Source of the DNA: Pseudopyrenochaeta lycopersici
Lineage: Eukaryota > Ascomycota > Dothideomycetes > Pleosporales > Pseudopyrenochaetaceae
Assembly: GCA_003313425.1 (NCBI GenBank)
Contig: NHZP01000016.1
Span: 558,001-622,000, forward strand
Direction: 5' to 3'
DNA length: 64,000 nt
Position numbers and translations under genes: made by a program. Position 1 is the stretch's first letter, and every line of letters begins with the position of its first letter. Shown here one piece after another: positions 31,901 to 44,778 of the stretch. The notes under the pieces are model-generated. The model worked only from the letters and a program-made list of their open reading frames with translations, ran no database searches and was not told the origin of the DNA.

Positions 31901-34367
31901 ATGGCTGACTTTGCGGCGTGGATTGAGAAGAACAGAGCTCTGTGGACACGCGTCTACGATGAGGTCATTGCACCAGACCTCGAATTGGAATGGAAAAAGA
32001 GTGAGTGTGCTCAGCTGCCCGATAGCATTTATTAATGATGCGTCAGGGGAAGAGGAACATTCGAAAGTGCTTCAGCAAAGTAGGTAGAACAGGTTACTGC
32101 TTCAAGCATGCACTGAGACTCGCGCAGAGGAGGAGCACCAGCAGATTTTATTCAGGCACATTGACAACGAGACTGTTAAGAACGAGCATCTTACTGCAGA
32201 AAATGAGCAATTAAAAAAGCAGCTTCAAACGCAGGACGATGTTGCTGAACCGCAACCAAAAGTGAAAGACATCGATGTCAGAGAGCCACCCGTGCCCGCA
32301 GAGGAATATCGCCACCTTACGGAGAGACTGAATGAGCTGAGCAAGAAGTATCATGACATCACTCAGAAAGTGAGATACCTTGAAAGAAAGAACAATGCAG
32401 TTATGCAAAAGAACAAAGACATGAAGGAGAGTGTACGTGCGTGGCAGGAATACGCTGATCGCCAATCTGGGAAGCAGAAGCTCAAAGGCGAGGCTAGAAC
32501 TGAACACGGACCAGCTAAGATGTCAGCTCTTCCTCATCTCCAGGAATATCGTCCTCAGAACTCTTCGAGCCCAATATCGATAGCTACCGTAAGGATATCA
32601 CCACCTCCCCTAGATCCAAAACAGTCTTCCCCTATTCCTACGGCTTCGCCAACATTTTCGGCAACCGGTGCTCTATCGCGGGCGATCTCTCTAGATCTAG
32701 ATACTCATAATGAAGTTAGGATTTCAAGCGCATCGGCCACACCAAAGCCGGTGAGCCTAGATATGCACAACACGCCAGAGGACCGAGATCTTACCCACCC
32801 TGGTCAGGCTATTCTCTCGCATGAGGGAATTGCTAATTCAAATAACGAACGTTATGGGCAGGGACGTCTATACGCAACGAACCCCAGCTCCAGTCAGACA
32901 ACGGAGGATGAGATCGTGGAACAAGTTAATCAACAACGAGGGTGGGATGATGGATATGAGGACGACATCCCACAATTTGTTTCGGAGCGATCACTGAAGC
33001 GGAAGCGAGGTCAGAACTCGAAGTCGCGGTTTGAAATATTTGCAGACCGATCCTCGGACGGAACCCCATCAAAGCCCATTCGCGTAAAGGAGGAGCAGCT
33101 CAGTAGCCCGCCCATTACTGCCTCTAAACTAATGCGGACGGAAACTTTTGACCTCGATGAGCCTGCTCCAAATGTACTGCAAACACCTCGTCACCCTAGG
33201 AGAAAGCCTCTAATTCACTCTGATATGTCTGGCACCCTCCGACACCAGAGATCGAGTAGCGCCCCATTTACACAGGGTATTAAGAAAGAGGATAACACGG
33301 CGCTAAATGATTTTACTTACCTTCATGACACGTTCGCGAGACCCCAGGTCGCACTCACCGACGTACGAGCAATTAGCGAGCCAATGGGTCCGCTTCAGAC
33401 AGAGGCAAATGTTCTTAGGCCTCTCGATTTGAACACGATTCCCAGTGCTCCAAGACAACCTCCCAATAAGCGGGTAAGGCGAGCCAAAGGTTTACGAAAA
33501 GAAGGGGAGGATGAATTGAGGCTGCCACCGCACCTGGCCCGAAAGGAGTTTAATCGCAGGCTGCAAGCTTCGAAGAGTCCCCAGTCACCTGCAGAGAGAT
33601 TGCAACAGAGTTCAACACTGGGATCTGCGACGATCAAATCCGAGCAGTTTCCCACGCCTCCAATTAGCGCCATGAATGCCACACACACCCCTTCAGATGC
33701 GCCTAGAGTGACAAGCATGACCCTGAAGTCTCGTTCAACCCCTCGTGATAGCCCAATCCTTGATGACCGGCCGATTTGGACCATGAAAAATTTCGGGCCA
33801 CAGCCTACTGCACGAAAACCGCGCACTCTATCCCCGAAGGAGAAAGGTCGCCTCAGGGAAAAACCGTACACCGAGCTCGATATTAAAGACTTCAAGCCGA
33901 ACCCAACTTACAATCAAGGCTACAGTTATGCATTCTCCGAAACCGTTCGCAAACGAGGCGACCGCATGTGCCTGCCTGGTTGCACCAATCCACAATGCTG
34001 TGGTTCAACTTTCCGAGCTTTTGCAGAAGCACAAGCGCCTCTGCCATCATCTCAGGAAGAAGCCCTACTTGAAGATTATCTCGGCGACGCATATAACAAC
34101 ATACAACTTACACAGATGTCATCTGAAGAGCGCCAAGAGCTTGTTCTCCAGGCACGGACAAAGAAGATGGCGAAGGAAACTGGGAAACATCGAGAAGCTT
34201 ATGAGCGGCGTAGAACGCCCCCGGGGTTTTGGAGAGTTGATTTTCCGACGACGCAGGAGCAGCAAGACGATAGAGAGAAAGCGGCTGAAAATGAGAAGAA
34301 GATCGTGCAAGAGCGATGGCTTGAGGCGCAACGCAAGGGTGGGAGGTGGATCTTCAGAGATGAATGA
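31901..34367 (+). CDS. sae2: DNA end-resection factor Sae2/Ctp1/CtIP
   Basis: Sae2/CtIP activates the Mre11 nuclease to open protein-blocked double-strand-break ends and start resection. Exons are 31901-32000, 32047-32079 and 32128-34367; the introns are 46 and 48 bp and the middle exon is a 33-bp microexon. The product is 790 residues. The N-terminal 120 residues are charged and helical, fitting the tetramerisation coiled coil (starts MADFAAWIEKNRALWTRVYD). A long disordered middle has SP/TP and SQ/TQ sites. The conserved C-terminal domain runs from about 629 to the end: DIKDFKPNPTYNQGYSYAFS, the cysteine pair region CLPGCTNPQCCG, and KHREAYERRRTPPGFWRVDF. The last matches the CtIP RHR...PxxFW element that binds DNA and carries the activating TP site. 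Identification rests on that domain. Confidence 0.92.
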
Positions 34368-35594
34368 GAGTTTGCTCATCACGATAGATGCTTGCAATAT
34401 TATCTCTAACGAATACCAAATGTTCACTGCCTTGTCGGTTGTGCTACTTGCATTATGTGAATCATCCAAATCTAGGTCTCGTCAAAGTTTCTAATCTCAT
34501 ACAACAGCCAGTGGTCTCGAAGCCCTATAGCCTTCTGTTCTTCAGTGCTCAGCTGACATATTCTTAGGCGATCCCACATTTGAGCCTTCAACCTTATCAT
34601 AAATTACTGTTTCTCTCACTTAACCCATCCCTTCCATTTTAGCCACTTGTGTTGGTTGGTGCCTGCTTGTCCGGTCGAGTATCTACGACAGTGTGTTCAT
34701 GTGGTGAGCTATTACCATGCCTGTCCTCAACAGGCTTGTCCGTAAATATCTACCGTTTTCTAGCGCCGAGGAGCTACTTATAAACCTGAAGACTAGAATT
34801 CATTTTTGAATGACACGACCGTAGCGTGTGACTGTGACTCTAGGTATGACAGATTTAATTGTTGTCGATCTGGGGTGAAATGTAGCATACAACGGACTAT
34901 CAACCTTATGTACCAGGTAATAATGAAATCATAGGTTCGAATACGTGGAGGGGGAAGATTTGCCTAGTGTGTCATCTTGGTTTGTGGAACGTGAACTGAC
35001 TGTGTTGGCCATGACTGTTTGTCACATGATTGCTGTCCTAGAATAATTGTACCAGACATGGCCTTTTAATTTTTGGTAGTTCCAACTAGGAAGTGTGAAA
35101 GAGTAAGCTGCAACTACTTGGTCTCTGTGTGGAGACTCTGGAAAGGGAGTGTACCAGGGGAGAGCTTCTTTATCAAGCTTCCCGGGTAACATGTCAAGCG
35201 CGCTTACTATAAGGCTGCATATGTCGCATGGCCGATATCAACTATTAGATTGTCGACTAGTTGGAGGTAAAGGCAATATGACTCTATCTCACAGTTGGAA
35301 GTGCTCAACCCATCCGTGGTGCGTGGTTGTTTGATCTCCACAAGCCATCGGATCACAACCGCGACAACCTTTCCCCTCTCGGCCTAGTCGCCAGCGCAAC
35401 TTACCTCAAGCTCGCATCCACGGTTCTCTCGCCGTCAATTGATCTTCTGCGGTCCATCGCATCTGTCAGCCCCATCACCAATTTGCTCGTCAGCTTTTTT
35501 TCTTCCCCAAAACACTGCTACAACAGTCCAGCTCCGCGCAATTTGAGTGCCTGGGGCCTGCCCAGCTCGCGCGCGAATATTGGGTTTGAGTAAA
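34368..35594. other. Intergenic stretch before the decapping-scaffold gene
   Basis: No gene supported. AT-rich 3' flank of sae2 at the left; pyrimidine-rich promoter and leader DNA at the right (35330-35590). Confidence 0.5.
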
Positions 35595-35681
35595 GTATGT
35601 GCCCCATCTCAACACGCCGTCATTTCCAGCAGCCTGTCCCTGTCCTGCACTCTCATCAGCTTTACTGACAGCTTCACACAG
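35595..35681 (+). other. Probable 5'-UTR intron of the decapping-scaffold gene
   Basis: A strong donor (aaa|gtatgtg) at 35595 and a pyrimidine-rich acceptor (cttcacacag) ending at 35681 bracket 87 bp, with a tttactgac branch-like site. It lies 29 nt upstream of the start codon. An 11-C run (35687-35697) follows it in the leader. Confidence 0.5.
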
Positions 35682-35710
35682 ATCTGCCCCCCCCCCCACC
35701 TTCTACCAAG

Positions 35711-38700
35711 ATGGCGGATCTGCAAGAGTTGTTGACTCGTCTCAACGGTGGCGCTTCGAACAGCCCAAACCAGCATGGCTATCAACAACCCTCTGTGTCT
35801 TCGCCTCTCTACTCTCCATCCCCGAGCGGCCCACGCCCCCACCACCAAAGCGCCATCATGTCGCCCAACACGTCTGCCGCGAACACACCAGCGCCCGAAC
35901 AAGGCTCCGTCTCCCAGCAGACGCCACAGCAACAATCTGTGAATCTGCTCAATCTGCTACGCTTCAATCAGCCAGGTGCTAGTCAGCCAAGACGCGTGTC
36001 GCAAAATGCACACGTCTCCGAGAGTCCTCCGGCCCATGGTCGCACCGTCTCAGCCTCAGATCTCGTGGCAAGCTTCATAGGGAACCAGTCGCCGTTGCAG
36101 GGCGCCAGCTCATCAGCTTCTGCCGCTTTGCAGCCCGTGTCCGTGCCGGCTCCACCAGAGAACCCTCAAGATCTACTTCTACGCTTGTTGAATCACCCAA
36201 AGCCGGCTCAGTCAGACAGTCGCTCGTCCCGAGCATCTGCTGGCACCTTTTCTCCGCCTGTCGCTTCCATCAAGCCTGAAACGGTTGTGGATGACCTCGC
36301 GCAGGATCTCGCTGACGCTCAGTTGGAGAAGGTGTCTTTTAACCCGGCTGCCAGCGAAGTACCCCCTTCTGCATCACCAATGAGAGTTTTTGGCTCGGAC
36401 GGCTCGGCACCTTCCTCGCGACTCCAACCAGAGGCTACCTCTCTCGCGCCCAAGTTCACCTACATCAATCCATTCGACCAGCTCGAAGCTGCAAGCCCCC
36501 GTAATCGCACTCCTGCCCCCGAAGCCTCGAAAGCACCCCCACCGAAGGTCGAGATTCTTAAGGCAAAGCACACGTTTGAAACATCCGCTGCGATCCCCAG
36601 TCTTAGTAATGAGCCCATTTCATCTCACCCACACGAAACTGTGGCTGAGGCTGTGAGCGACTTGGGCGAACAAGTCGGACAGCAGATTGAAGAAGCTCTT
36701 GCTGAGGCCGAGGGTAAATCTGACGCTCAGCTGGCTGAGGAGCTCAACAACTTGCCTGCCGAAGACGTTGCTGAGGTAAAGGAGGCCATGGTTGACGTGG
36801 CCACTGAAATCAAAGAAGACTTCGAAGATGCAAGCAAGGCTAAGGAGATCGAAGCAACTTTACCGAAGCCTCTCGCGGCCGCCTTGAAGCAAGTCGCTAC
36901 CGAGGTCGCTGATAGCAACATCGCTGAAGATTGGGAAACTGCTGAGGCTGAGGAGAGCCTTGCAAAGGGTGAGGACCAGACGGTAATAGTCTACAGGTTC
37001 CCCATGCGCGCCTTTGCCACCATCACCGTCAATCAGATGCCGCCCCGGCGGCTCTACTTTAAATCCGAGCTGTTCATGGACATAGCTAGGCTGAAGAAAG
37101 ACTTCGATCAGATCGACCGCTCTCTCGTTTCAGCTAGCAAGAACTTCATCGTGTACGCCCTGGTCAAGAAGGGCGGTTTCCGTATCATTCGTCAAGAGAA
37201 CGGCCATTATCGCCAGGTCTTTGAGAACCACCAGGAGCGCATCTTCAACATCGCCCTCTGCACCTCCGGAGACGACTCACAACAGCCTCAGGAGAGCATT
37301 CTTGGTATCGGTGTAAATGGCACCGTATTTTGGACCTCTCTTGATCCTGCCCGCGAGGATCAATTCGGCGAAAACCTTGACTCGCAGGGTCTCATGCTCC
37401 CTCCATCGCCCTCTCAAGATGATAACACATCTGGTGGTCAATTGAAGACACGTGCTAAACCATCTTCACGCCATCCCGAATTCTTCGCTGTCGGTAGGGG
37501 CAAATCCATCCATATCGTTTTCCCAAAGGTCGCTGCGGAGTATGCTCGTACAAAGAGCCGCATTTGCCATACAGAAAAGTATCTTAAAGAGCGTTCCCTC
37601 AAGATCCTCACTGGTAAGGCTGGCAAGGACTTCACGTTTAGTGAGGATGATACGATCATTGTCTCGTTGGACAAGGCAGGACGTATGCGTTTCTGGGACA
37701 TTCGCTCGTTAACAGAGCCTGAGCTGGGCAATCCGCGCAGCCCTGCTCGTCAGGTGGAAGTGTCCGAGACCTTGCTCGAGTTCCACACTACCACACCGAA
37801 CGCTAAGTCTTGGCCCACTTCAGTCTTCTTCTTCGACAAAGATAAGCCATACACCAAGGGAATTGCGCTACGATATGTCATGGTCGGCATGAAGCAGAAC
37901 CACGCTTTCCAGCTCTGGGATCTTGGCCTCGGCAAAGCTGTACAGGAGATCCATCTACCACACGAGAATGAATCCGACGCGATCTGCAGTGTTTCCTTCC
38001 ATCCTAGGACAGGCATCATGGCTGTTGCCCATCCTACTAGGAACTCGATCTTTTTTGTTCACGTCTCCTGCCCTAGGTACAACCTGCCCGTCTTGAGCCA
38101 GGCTGCGTACACCTCCCGCCTTGCGAATAAGGGTGAAAGAGGACAGAACCCACTACCTCCTGTCAATGCCACCGCCATCATGACGAGCATTACTGAGTAC
38201 TCTTTCACTTCAAAGGGACAGATCAGGAGCCTACATATGCTCAATGAGCCCGCCGGGCCGACCGATGTCGATGACCCCGATAATGCTGCTCTATTTGAAT
38301 TATACGTCATGCATTCGAAAGGTGTTTGCGTCCTGCGCATTCGCCGGAGCGATTTAGGTTGGAAGAAGGAGGGTGAGCCGATTCACCCGAAGGAGGCTGA
38401 AGAGGAGGGGGTCATTACCATCTCCCAACTTAAACCACCCCAGCCAGTTACTACGGACGAATCTTCCACGGCTGGTGATACACCTGCGCCGCCTAAGTCT
38501 GTATCTGACAGATCTACTCGGGAGACATTGAAGAAGGAGAGCAGCCACGTCTCAAAACAGACTATGAACCCCGAGGCTGCTATGCGTGCTTCGACGCTTG
38601 CCAAGGTTGAGAGCAAGCAAGATGCTGCTCGCGCAGCCATCATCAATGGTGGTGGCGAGAAGTCTGAGAAGAAAAAGAAGAAGCGTGCGGCTGCAGAGAC

Positions 38701-40147
38701 TGCATCTCAGGTGTCGACAGCTATATCAACTCGTGCACCCCCGTCGTACGCGCAAGCTGCTCAGGCTCCTCCGCAATCCAAATCACCAGTCGCACCGGAG
38801 GCACCAGTTGAAATTGAATCGTCCAAGTCAGCTAAGCAGTCTACTACTGAAGCCCCTGAATGGGCAAAGCAGCTTATCAGCAAACATTTCCAACAGCAAG
38901 CCTCGCCTTCTGCCCCAGCCCCAGCTGCAGAACTAGATGCCAAGAAGCTTGAAGAAGTTGTACAAGCTGAGATCACCAAGGGCTTCTCTCGCGAGTTGGG
39001 CGTCATGTACAAACGATTTGATGAGGACAAGCGTGTAATGAACGCAGCCAACGGTGCTAAGCAAGAGGCCATTCTTCGTCTTGTCTCCAGTACGCTCACC
39101 GAGAACGTTGAAGGCGTCATTAGGAATATGGTTGACGAGAACATACGCAACGTCCTTCTTCCCGAAGTTTTGGCAAAGACGTCCTCTACGCTCGACCAAA
39201 GCATCAGTAGCAATCTCAAGTCTTCGTTGGGTCCCCAGCTTTCTAAGGAGGTTCCAGACGCTGTCTCCCGAGCTCTCAAGAGTCCTCAACTCTTCCAGTC
39301 CTTGTCTGATCAAGTCGCCAAGAAGCTTACCGGAACCTTCGAGCCTATGGTGGTCGCTTCTGTGGGATCAGTTGTTGGTCCTGCTATCTCGAACCTGTCA
39401 AACCTTATTGAGCAACAGATTGGAGGGCAGCTTCGTCAAGCGCATGCACAGCGTCATGAAGATGCTGCCAAGATTGCTCAGCTCACCGACACTGTCCATA
39501 CCTGCCTGGAGACCATTCAGTCAATGGCTGCGACCCAGGCTGAACTCCAGGCTCAAGTTACAAAGCTTCAGCAGTCTATCGCTCAGCCTCAAGCTCAGGC
39601 ACCTTCTCGGCCCCCACCTCAGGCGACACGTCCACCTGTCAAGCAGAAGACGCCAGAAGAGTTGGAGGCCGAAGCTATCACACAACTAATGGCTGATGGT
39701 AATTACGAGCAAGGCACCATGCAATGGCTGCAGTCGAGTCGCACCGCCGAACTCTTCGATAGCGTTTTCGTCCGTTGCAACCCAGCTTATCTTAATCAAG
39801 TGAGCCCGTTACTCGCCCTGTCCACTGGCGCAGTCGTTTCGGACGCTCTAGAGCGCAATTTGCCGGAGCGTCTAGTCTGGCTTGATGCTGTTCTTAGGAG
39901 TGTTAATCCCAATGTAAGCTCCACTTTTGCTGTAAAAACGTCACACGCTAATTAAATACACTAGGACATCGAGATCCGAGACATCGTTCCGAAGATTATG
40001 GATGTCGTTAAACAGCGTCTGACTGCTGCATACATCCAGCTCAACGAGAGCGCTCCCAACAACCCGCTTCTTCGTCGCATCTCAAGCTTGGTCAATAAGT
40101 GCAACGAGATGACACAGGCTGCAGCACCTTTTAGTCCCCGTGGCTGA
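35711..40147 (+). CDS. EDC4/Ge-1-like mRNA-decapping scaffold with WD40 region
   Basis: EDC4/Ge-1 (S. pombe Pdc1) holds Dcp1-Dcp2 together in P-bodies. Exons are 35711-39913 and 39965-40147; the 51-bp intron ends in ctag, and the product is 1,461 residues. Order: a glutamine/serine/proline-rich N-terminus that starts MADLQELLTRLNGG, the conserved FTYINPFDQLEAASPRN segment near 245, an acidic alanine-rich stretch (about 310-410), a beta-propeller (about 430-910) with blades such as FTFSEDDTIIVSLDKAGRMR and MVGMKQNHAFQLWDLGLGKA, a lysine-rich linker, and a C-terminal region of helices and coiled coil (TDTVHTCLETIQSMAATQAE). The last exon encodes the conserved terminal alpha-solenoid (DIEIRDIVPKIMDVVKQRLT). 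The ATG is in accaagATGG. Assignment is by architecture and the signature segments. Confidence 0.85.
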
Positions 40148-41483
40148 GGATTTATGAAGTCAACATGCTTCACCGTGCTCCACGTCTGAGAATTTTGTGC
40201 TGAAAATGCCTTTTTCTCAAGCGCTGTACCCATCGCTGCGTGTGATCACGTCCAAATGTCCACTCTGACTAGGACGCCAGATGCTCTTGCTTCGCACCGG
40301 AACAAGACTAAGTTTCTGCAGAATCACTGTGTCAATTTCAACGCTCTATTTGAGAGCAAAACCGGAGTATGGTACCCGTGCGATCTGGAGAATCATGATC
40401 AAAATTAGTTTCTTTCTGTCTTTCTTGCTTTACCCATAGCGATTCCCTTGCACACATAGAGTCATTTCCTCGACATTCCTACGATCTTCTTCACGTCCTT
40501 CGATTGATTAGTCAGTGTGTACTGAAAGCTTGATGATGCTGGAACGCTCAACGGCTTGCACGTGGCACTGATGGTTTCTTAGTGGGCATACGGATGACTG
40601 GTCGGACGGATGGAGTCATAATCATTGATCTGCTTGACGGTAACTATCGGACAGCGGATCTCGCGAGACAGCGTCTTTCTTGGAAACATCTTCGTAGGGA
40701 GACACATGTGTATGATAAATTCCAGTCGATACGGTGGCGGCTAATCATCTAATAGAACTGTCGGATATGGGTCTTTGAATCCTTATAACTTTGACACGTG
40801 ACAGCTGTGCCCAAAACTAACATTGCGATGCTGCAACTGCATGCGACTTTCCTGTTCTCTATCTTTAGTAATTCCCTCTTCTCCACTGACATTACAGTAC
40901 CAATCCATGTTTTCAAAGTCGTACGCGGCGAATCAGCCGTGATTCGCAGACCGGCTGTTGCATGAACGTTGCAGGGTTTGCAACTTGGTTGCATACGTCT
41001 GTCTGAAACGCAAGGCCAGACAGCCACCGCAGCCAGCCAGTGGCGACGATTGAAAATCCCACGGCATGAATTTCCCGAATTTTGCAGCGGTTGACTGAGT
41101 GGTGGGTCAGGTTTAAGACTGGCTGTTGATATCTCCGAACGATGCATAGTGGGAATTGCGAGGAGTGACGCATGCAGGGTCTCAAAGTCGATGGGCGAGC
41201 AGGACGAGAATAGGTTGCCTTTTGAATGCCTGGTTCCTTTTCTTCTTCGCCGTTATTCTTGAGTTTCCGGTCTATACACACACTCTTGCGACTTTTCCAC
41301 CTCCAAACTGACTTTGCTGCCTTTGGTCGCTTTTCGCTCCTTTAACCACTTTCGTACACGCTCCTTAGGACGCCCTCGATACCGATTATCAATACTCTGG
41401 AGCATACTACACAACGCAAACCCACTCTACGGATAATAGTCTAAATACGCTCTCCTAGAAGGATAGAGATACGATAAGACGAC
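40148..41483. other. Intergenic stretch between decapping-scaffold and MARVEL genes
   Basis: No gene supported. Minus-strand open frames at 40749-41281 overlap each other and lack domains. The last 200 bp is probably the MARVEL promoter. Confidence 0.5.
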
Positions 41484-42093
41484 ATGGCGTTCAACTGGAT
41501 GCACGCCGTTCGTGGCGCCCAAGCCGCCCTCGCCCTCGCTGTGCTCGGATTAATGGCTTACGGTTTGTGTTCATCACAACTGCTCTAATTTGCTCCTGCA
41601 TACTTACATATACCAGTCTCGTCATGGTGGTCAACACATTGGCGTCAAATGTCGCCCTCGGAAGTAAATTTCCTGATCTTCGCGCCAGCATGGAGCATCG
41701 TGGCACTCGTCCCATTACTAGTCATCCCGCTTCGATTCAGCCACCTACTCAGCTCAGCTGCAGCGCGGTACGGTATCGTGGCTCTCGAGGGACTGACGAT
41801 GTTGTTCTGGTTTGGAGGCTTTGTTTCGATGGCGGTCTTTTTGAGCGACAGAATATGCTTTGGCACTGTAAGGCACTCCTATTCCCACCGCAATAAAACT
41901 TGTGCAGCTTTGCTAATTTCCTGGCTAGGTCTGCGATGTTGCACGTGCGAGCACAGCAATTGGCGCATTGAGTTGGGTTGTGTGGACCGTGACTTTTGCC
42001 TTTGGAGTCATTGGGGTGGTCAAAGGTGGAACCATGGGCTCCGGAAGGAAGACCGTGGAGACCAAAGAGGTGGATATGCACCAGGGCGTTTAA
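41484..42093 (+). CDS. MARVEL-domain tetraspanning membrane protein
   Basis: MARVEL proteins sit at specialised cholesterol- or ergosterol-rich membrane domains (eisosome-related Nce102/Fhn1 in yeast). Exons are 41484-41562, 41617-41867 and 41929-42093, with introns of 54 and 61 bp; the product is 164 residues. Four hydrophobic segments are visible: GAQAALALAVLGLMAY, VNFLIFAPAWSIVALVPLLV, YGIVALEGLTMLFWFGGFVS and ALSWVVWTVTFAFGVIGVV. This is the usual MARVEL spacing, with a short cytosolic tail (GSGRKTVETKEVDMHQGV). A loop cysteine pair (RICFGTVCDVA) crosses the second intron, as in many fungal members. Its specific role is not known. The splice model keeps all four helices in frame. Confidence 0.83.
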
Positions 42094-43388
42094 ACGTCGA
42101 GAGTGTAATGACAGGCCATGATCTAGGATGAGTATGGCTTTACAGGGCGCCAGTTGGGTTTGAAGGACGCACAGTCATCAGGTATGACTGCAGCGCATGG
42201 TATCGACTGAATGGACGCATCCACAGCCGTTTTGGGACTTTTGCATACTTTCCGTACATACCCTTAATGCATGAATTCTTTCAAATGTCACCATTGGAAT
42301 TGTACGTGGCGCCCAAAATGCATAACGAATGACTGGTTTTTGCCTGATGTATGCTACTATCAAACTGTTTGTCTTACCGACATTTCATGCCGGCACATTC
42401 ATTCCTGGTCGGCTGTCAGGTGGCCCTCCTACTGATATGGGAGATGTTTCGTAGGTTCTCATCGGTGGCGCAGCGTGCGTTGCCTGATCCACAAGCAGTT
42501 AGTGCCTGACGATGCTTGCCTGACGACGCCGTCCTGAAACCGAGAAGAGACATAAGGAGCCTGAAACGGCAGGCTATTGCCGTGTTTATCGGCCATGTAC
42601 ATATTTTTCACTCTTAGCTGTTCATTTGACGTTTCCACGAGGAAATCCAAACTTAATTTTCTGAATTTGTTGTCGAAAAACCCAACGGCTTCCGCACCAT
42701 ACTGTGGAGTGGCCAGACACAGGCTGTTGCTTCGTCCGTATTTCATTCATGTTACCCCATGCGTCATGGCGCAAGTGCTAGCTTGTAACGCATCTGCGGC
42801 AGATCTCCGCCAGGGTACTCTGAAACCTGACGTCTGCAACACTACATCACCAATTGCAGCAACAAAACGTCAGGTTCCGCATCCGGGCTGCATCCAGTGC
42901 CTTTGCTGTCTTAATGTTTCCCGGTCTCCGGCACTGCACTTCGATGCTCAAGGAGTGAGAGCCCTACCTGCCACCTGTAGGACCCGCATCGTGAGTACGG
43001 ACAGCGACGATCCGATCTGTCTGCATATGTAAAGTAGGAACTTTATACCCTCGGAAATAGAGACGCACGGCACGCGTGCCGTTCGCGAAGGCCGCTGGGA
43101 TGCTTGGCGGGGTGCCGTCGTTCCTCATCTGCGCATCGGCATGCAGGGGTCTTTAGGGTAGTGCTCGAGCGCACAACTGATACGCGTACGATGCGTGATG
43201 CCGCCGCAGCCAGATGATGCTGGCCTGCGAAACAAGTACCGCTCCTCTCGCTGCTTCGGCATGCAAACGCTTTCTTCGCACTCCAGTTCCCTATAAGTGC
43301 AAACATTGGCCATCCTTCCCTCTCCGAGCAAGTTCTTGAAACAACTCCCCGGAAAATAAGAATTGTCCGATTAAGAGAGAGATCCAAA
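42094..43388. other. Intergenic stretch
   Basis: No gene supported. A plus-strand frame at 42577-43032 starts without ATG and has no domain. The right end (43260-43388) is a likely promoter and leader. Confidence 0.5.
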
Positions 43389-44778
43389 ATGCCAAAGACG
43401 GCTGTCTTCACGACAATCACGCCGCTGCCGGTGGGCATCACAAGGAACAGCGTGCTGGATATGTACCAAGACCATCTTGCCATGATCGACTTGAACCCGT
43501 TGGTCGTCGAAAGATTCAAGTGCAAGCCACCAGGCTATGCGCCGACCGACGAATACTATACCACCTGGTATACCATAAAAGGTAACACCTGTTATACACT
43601 TTCCGACACGATGGCCATGCTAACGACCAGAAGACAAAGTATCCTACCTACCAGGAGGACTCGCAACAGGCTCGGTATCCTATCACGCTTGCTTCCAGGA
43701 TCTCGACGATGGTCTTCAAACACACGTCTATGCACCCCTTGGACTTGACATCCGAGCAAAATGGAGCGTAGGTGGCCGATTACCTGGCGAGCCGGCGCCA
43801 CCTGGCGAACCTGGTGTGACTACTCCGAGACATGGGTTATACATCCGCGAGGACGTGAGAATGACATGTTCATCACTATTAATAGGCTTCGTGAAGAGAA
43901 CTTTTAAGGATTCACATGCGAGCCTCGTGGAAAAACTGGTTGAAAGAGCGCACATTCTCGAATCGAACTTCGCGAACGATAGATTAAAGGCGCTGCGAAA
44001 TGTCGATCCTGGCGAGCGGATGGGTCATGGAGATATATTCATTGCTCCGCCGCCCGATTACATGCCCCTTGGCTACACATTACATGCTCCATCACCGCCC
44101 TACGCCTCGCATACGAGAAGTTACAGCGATCCTGTGCTATCCCCCGGCTTCTCTCAATCGTCCACACTCACAAACCAGAGCGATGACTTGAAGAGTCCTT
44201 CTAAACAGAATGAGAGACCAATCTCTTTTAGATTCATACTCGAGGAAAAGCCAATATCGTCCTCAGCTCCTGAGCCGGCTTCTTTCCTCCTGCCAGCGAC
44301 CACGTATGATGGGGGCTTCTCAAGCCGCCATGAACGGCCTGTATCACTCTACCCCGGAAGCCCATCGCACCAGTTTTCCGAGCGGACCATATCCGTGCAA
44401 CCCCTCAGTCCAGGCCCACCGAGAGTCTCATACACACCCGAGGAGCGACCAATTTCCTTCACCTTCCCGTTCGACCCGAAGTCGCCATTCGACAAGAATT
44501 CAACGTCGGAATCGGGGCCACCAGGACAGCAGAATCTGCTCAATGACATCGATGACGCTATTGATGAAGTCTTCATGTACACTTTACCAGCAACGACTTA
44601 CAAGACGTTACCGGCAACAACATATAATCCCGCACAGCGTCTGTCGAGTACCGCTTACGATCTCAAGCACGAGAGGAAAGACTCGGTCATGCCGCAACAC
44701 GTGTACTCCGATACCGACTTACCGCCCGTACCGCTGAAGGACGAGAAGTACAGGAAGCTACCGGAGACGCCTTCTTAA
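43389..44778 (+). CDS. DUF7053-like protein with repetitive disordered tail
   Basis: Function unknown. Exons are 43389-43581 and 43631-44778 around a 49-bp intron, giving 446 residues. Residues 1-190 are the globular part (MPKTAVFTTITPLPVGITRN, then YTIKEDKVSYLPGGLATGSV, YHACFQDLDDGLQTHVYAPL and ILESNFANDRLKAL). They resemble the fungal DUF7053 family, which has a START/SRPBCC-like lipid-binding look; that fold is inference. The remaining 255 residues are proline/serine-rich and disordered. They carry repeated short motifs: ERPISF-type (ERPISF, ERPVSL, ERTISV, ERPISF) and LPATTY (three times). The repeats could be docking or phosphorylation sites. It is convergent with rad57. Confidence 0.75.

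Noticed and set aside
33395..33895. 166-codon minus-strand frame
   Set aside because: Antisense shadow of sae2 exon 3, whose frame encodes the conserved CtIP-type domain.
29986..34367. F-box gene, sae2, rad57 and mif2 as a functional DNA-repair/chromosome cluster
   Set aside because: The genes are separated by unrelated housekeeping genes and lie on mixed strands; chance proximity is the simpler reading.
34930..34950. Box B-like ggttcgaat as a second tRNA
   Set aside because: No T stem, acceptor stem or box A could be matched around it.
38586..39689. Long plus- and minus-strand frames within the decapping-scaffold gene
   Set aside because: Leucine/arginine-rich shadows of the 1,461-residue frame in alternative phases.
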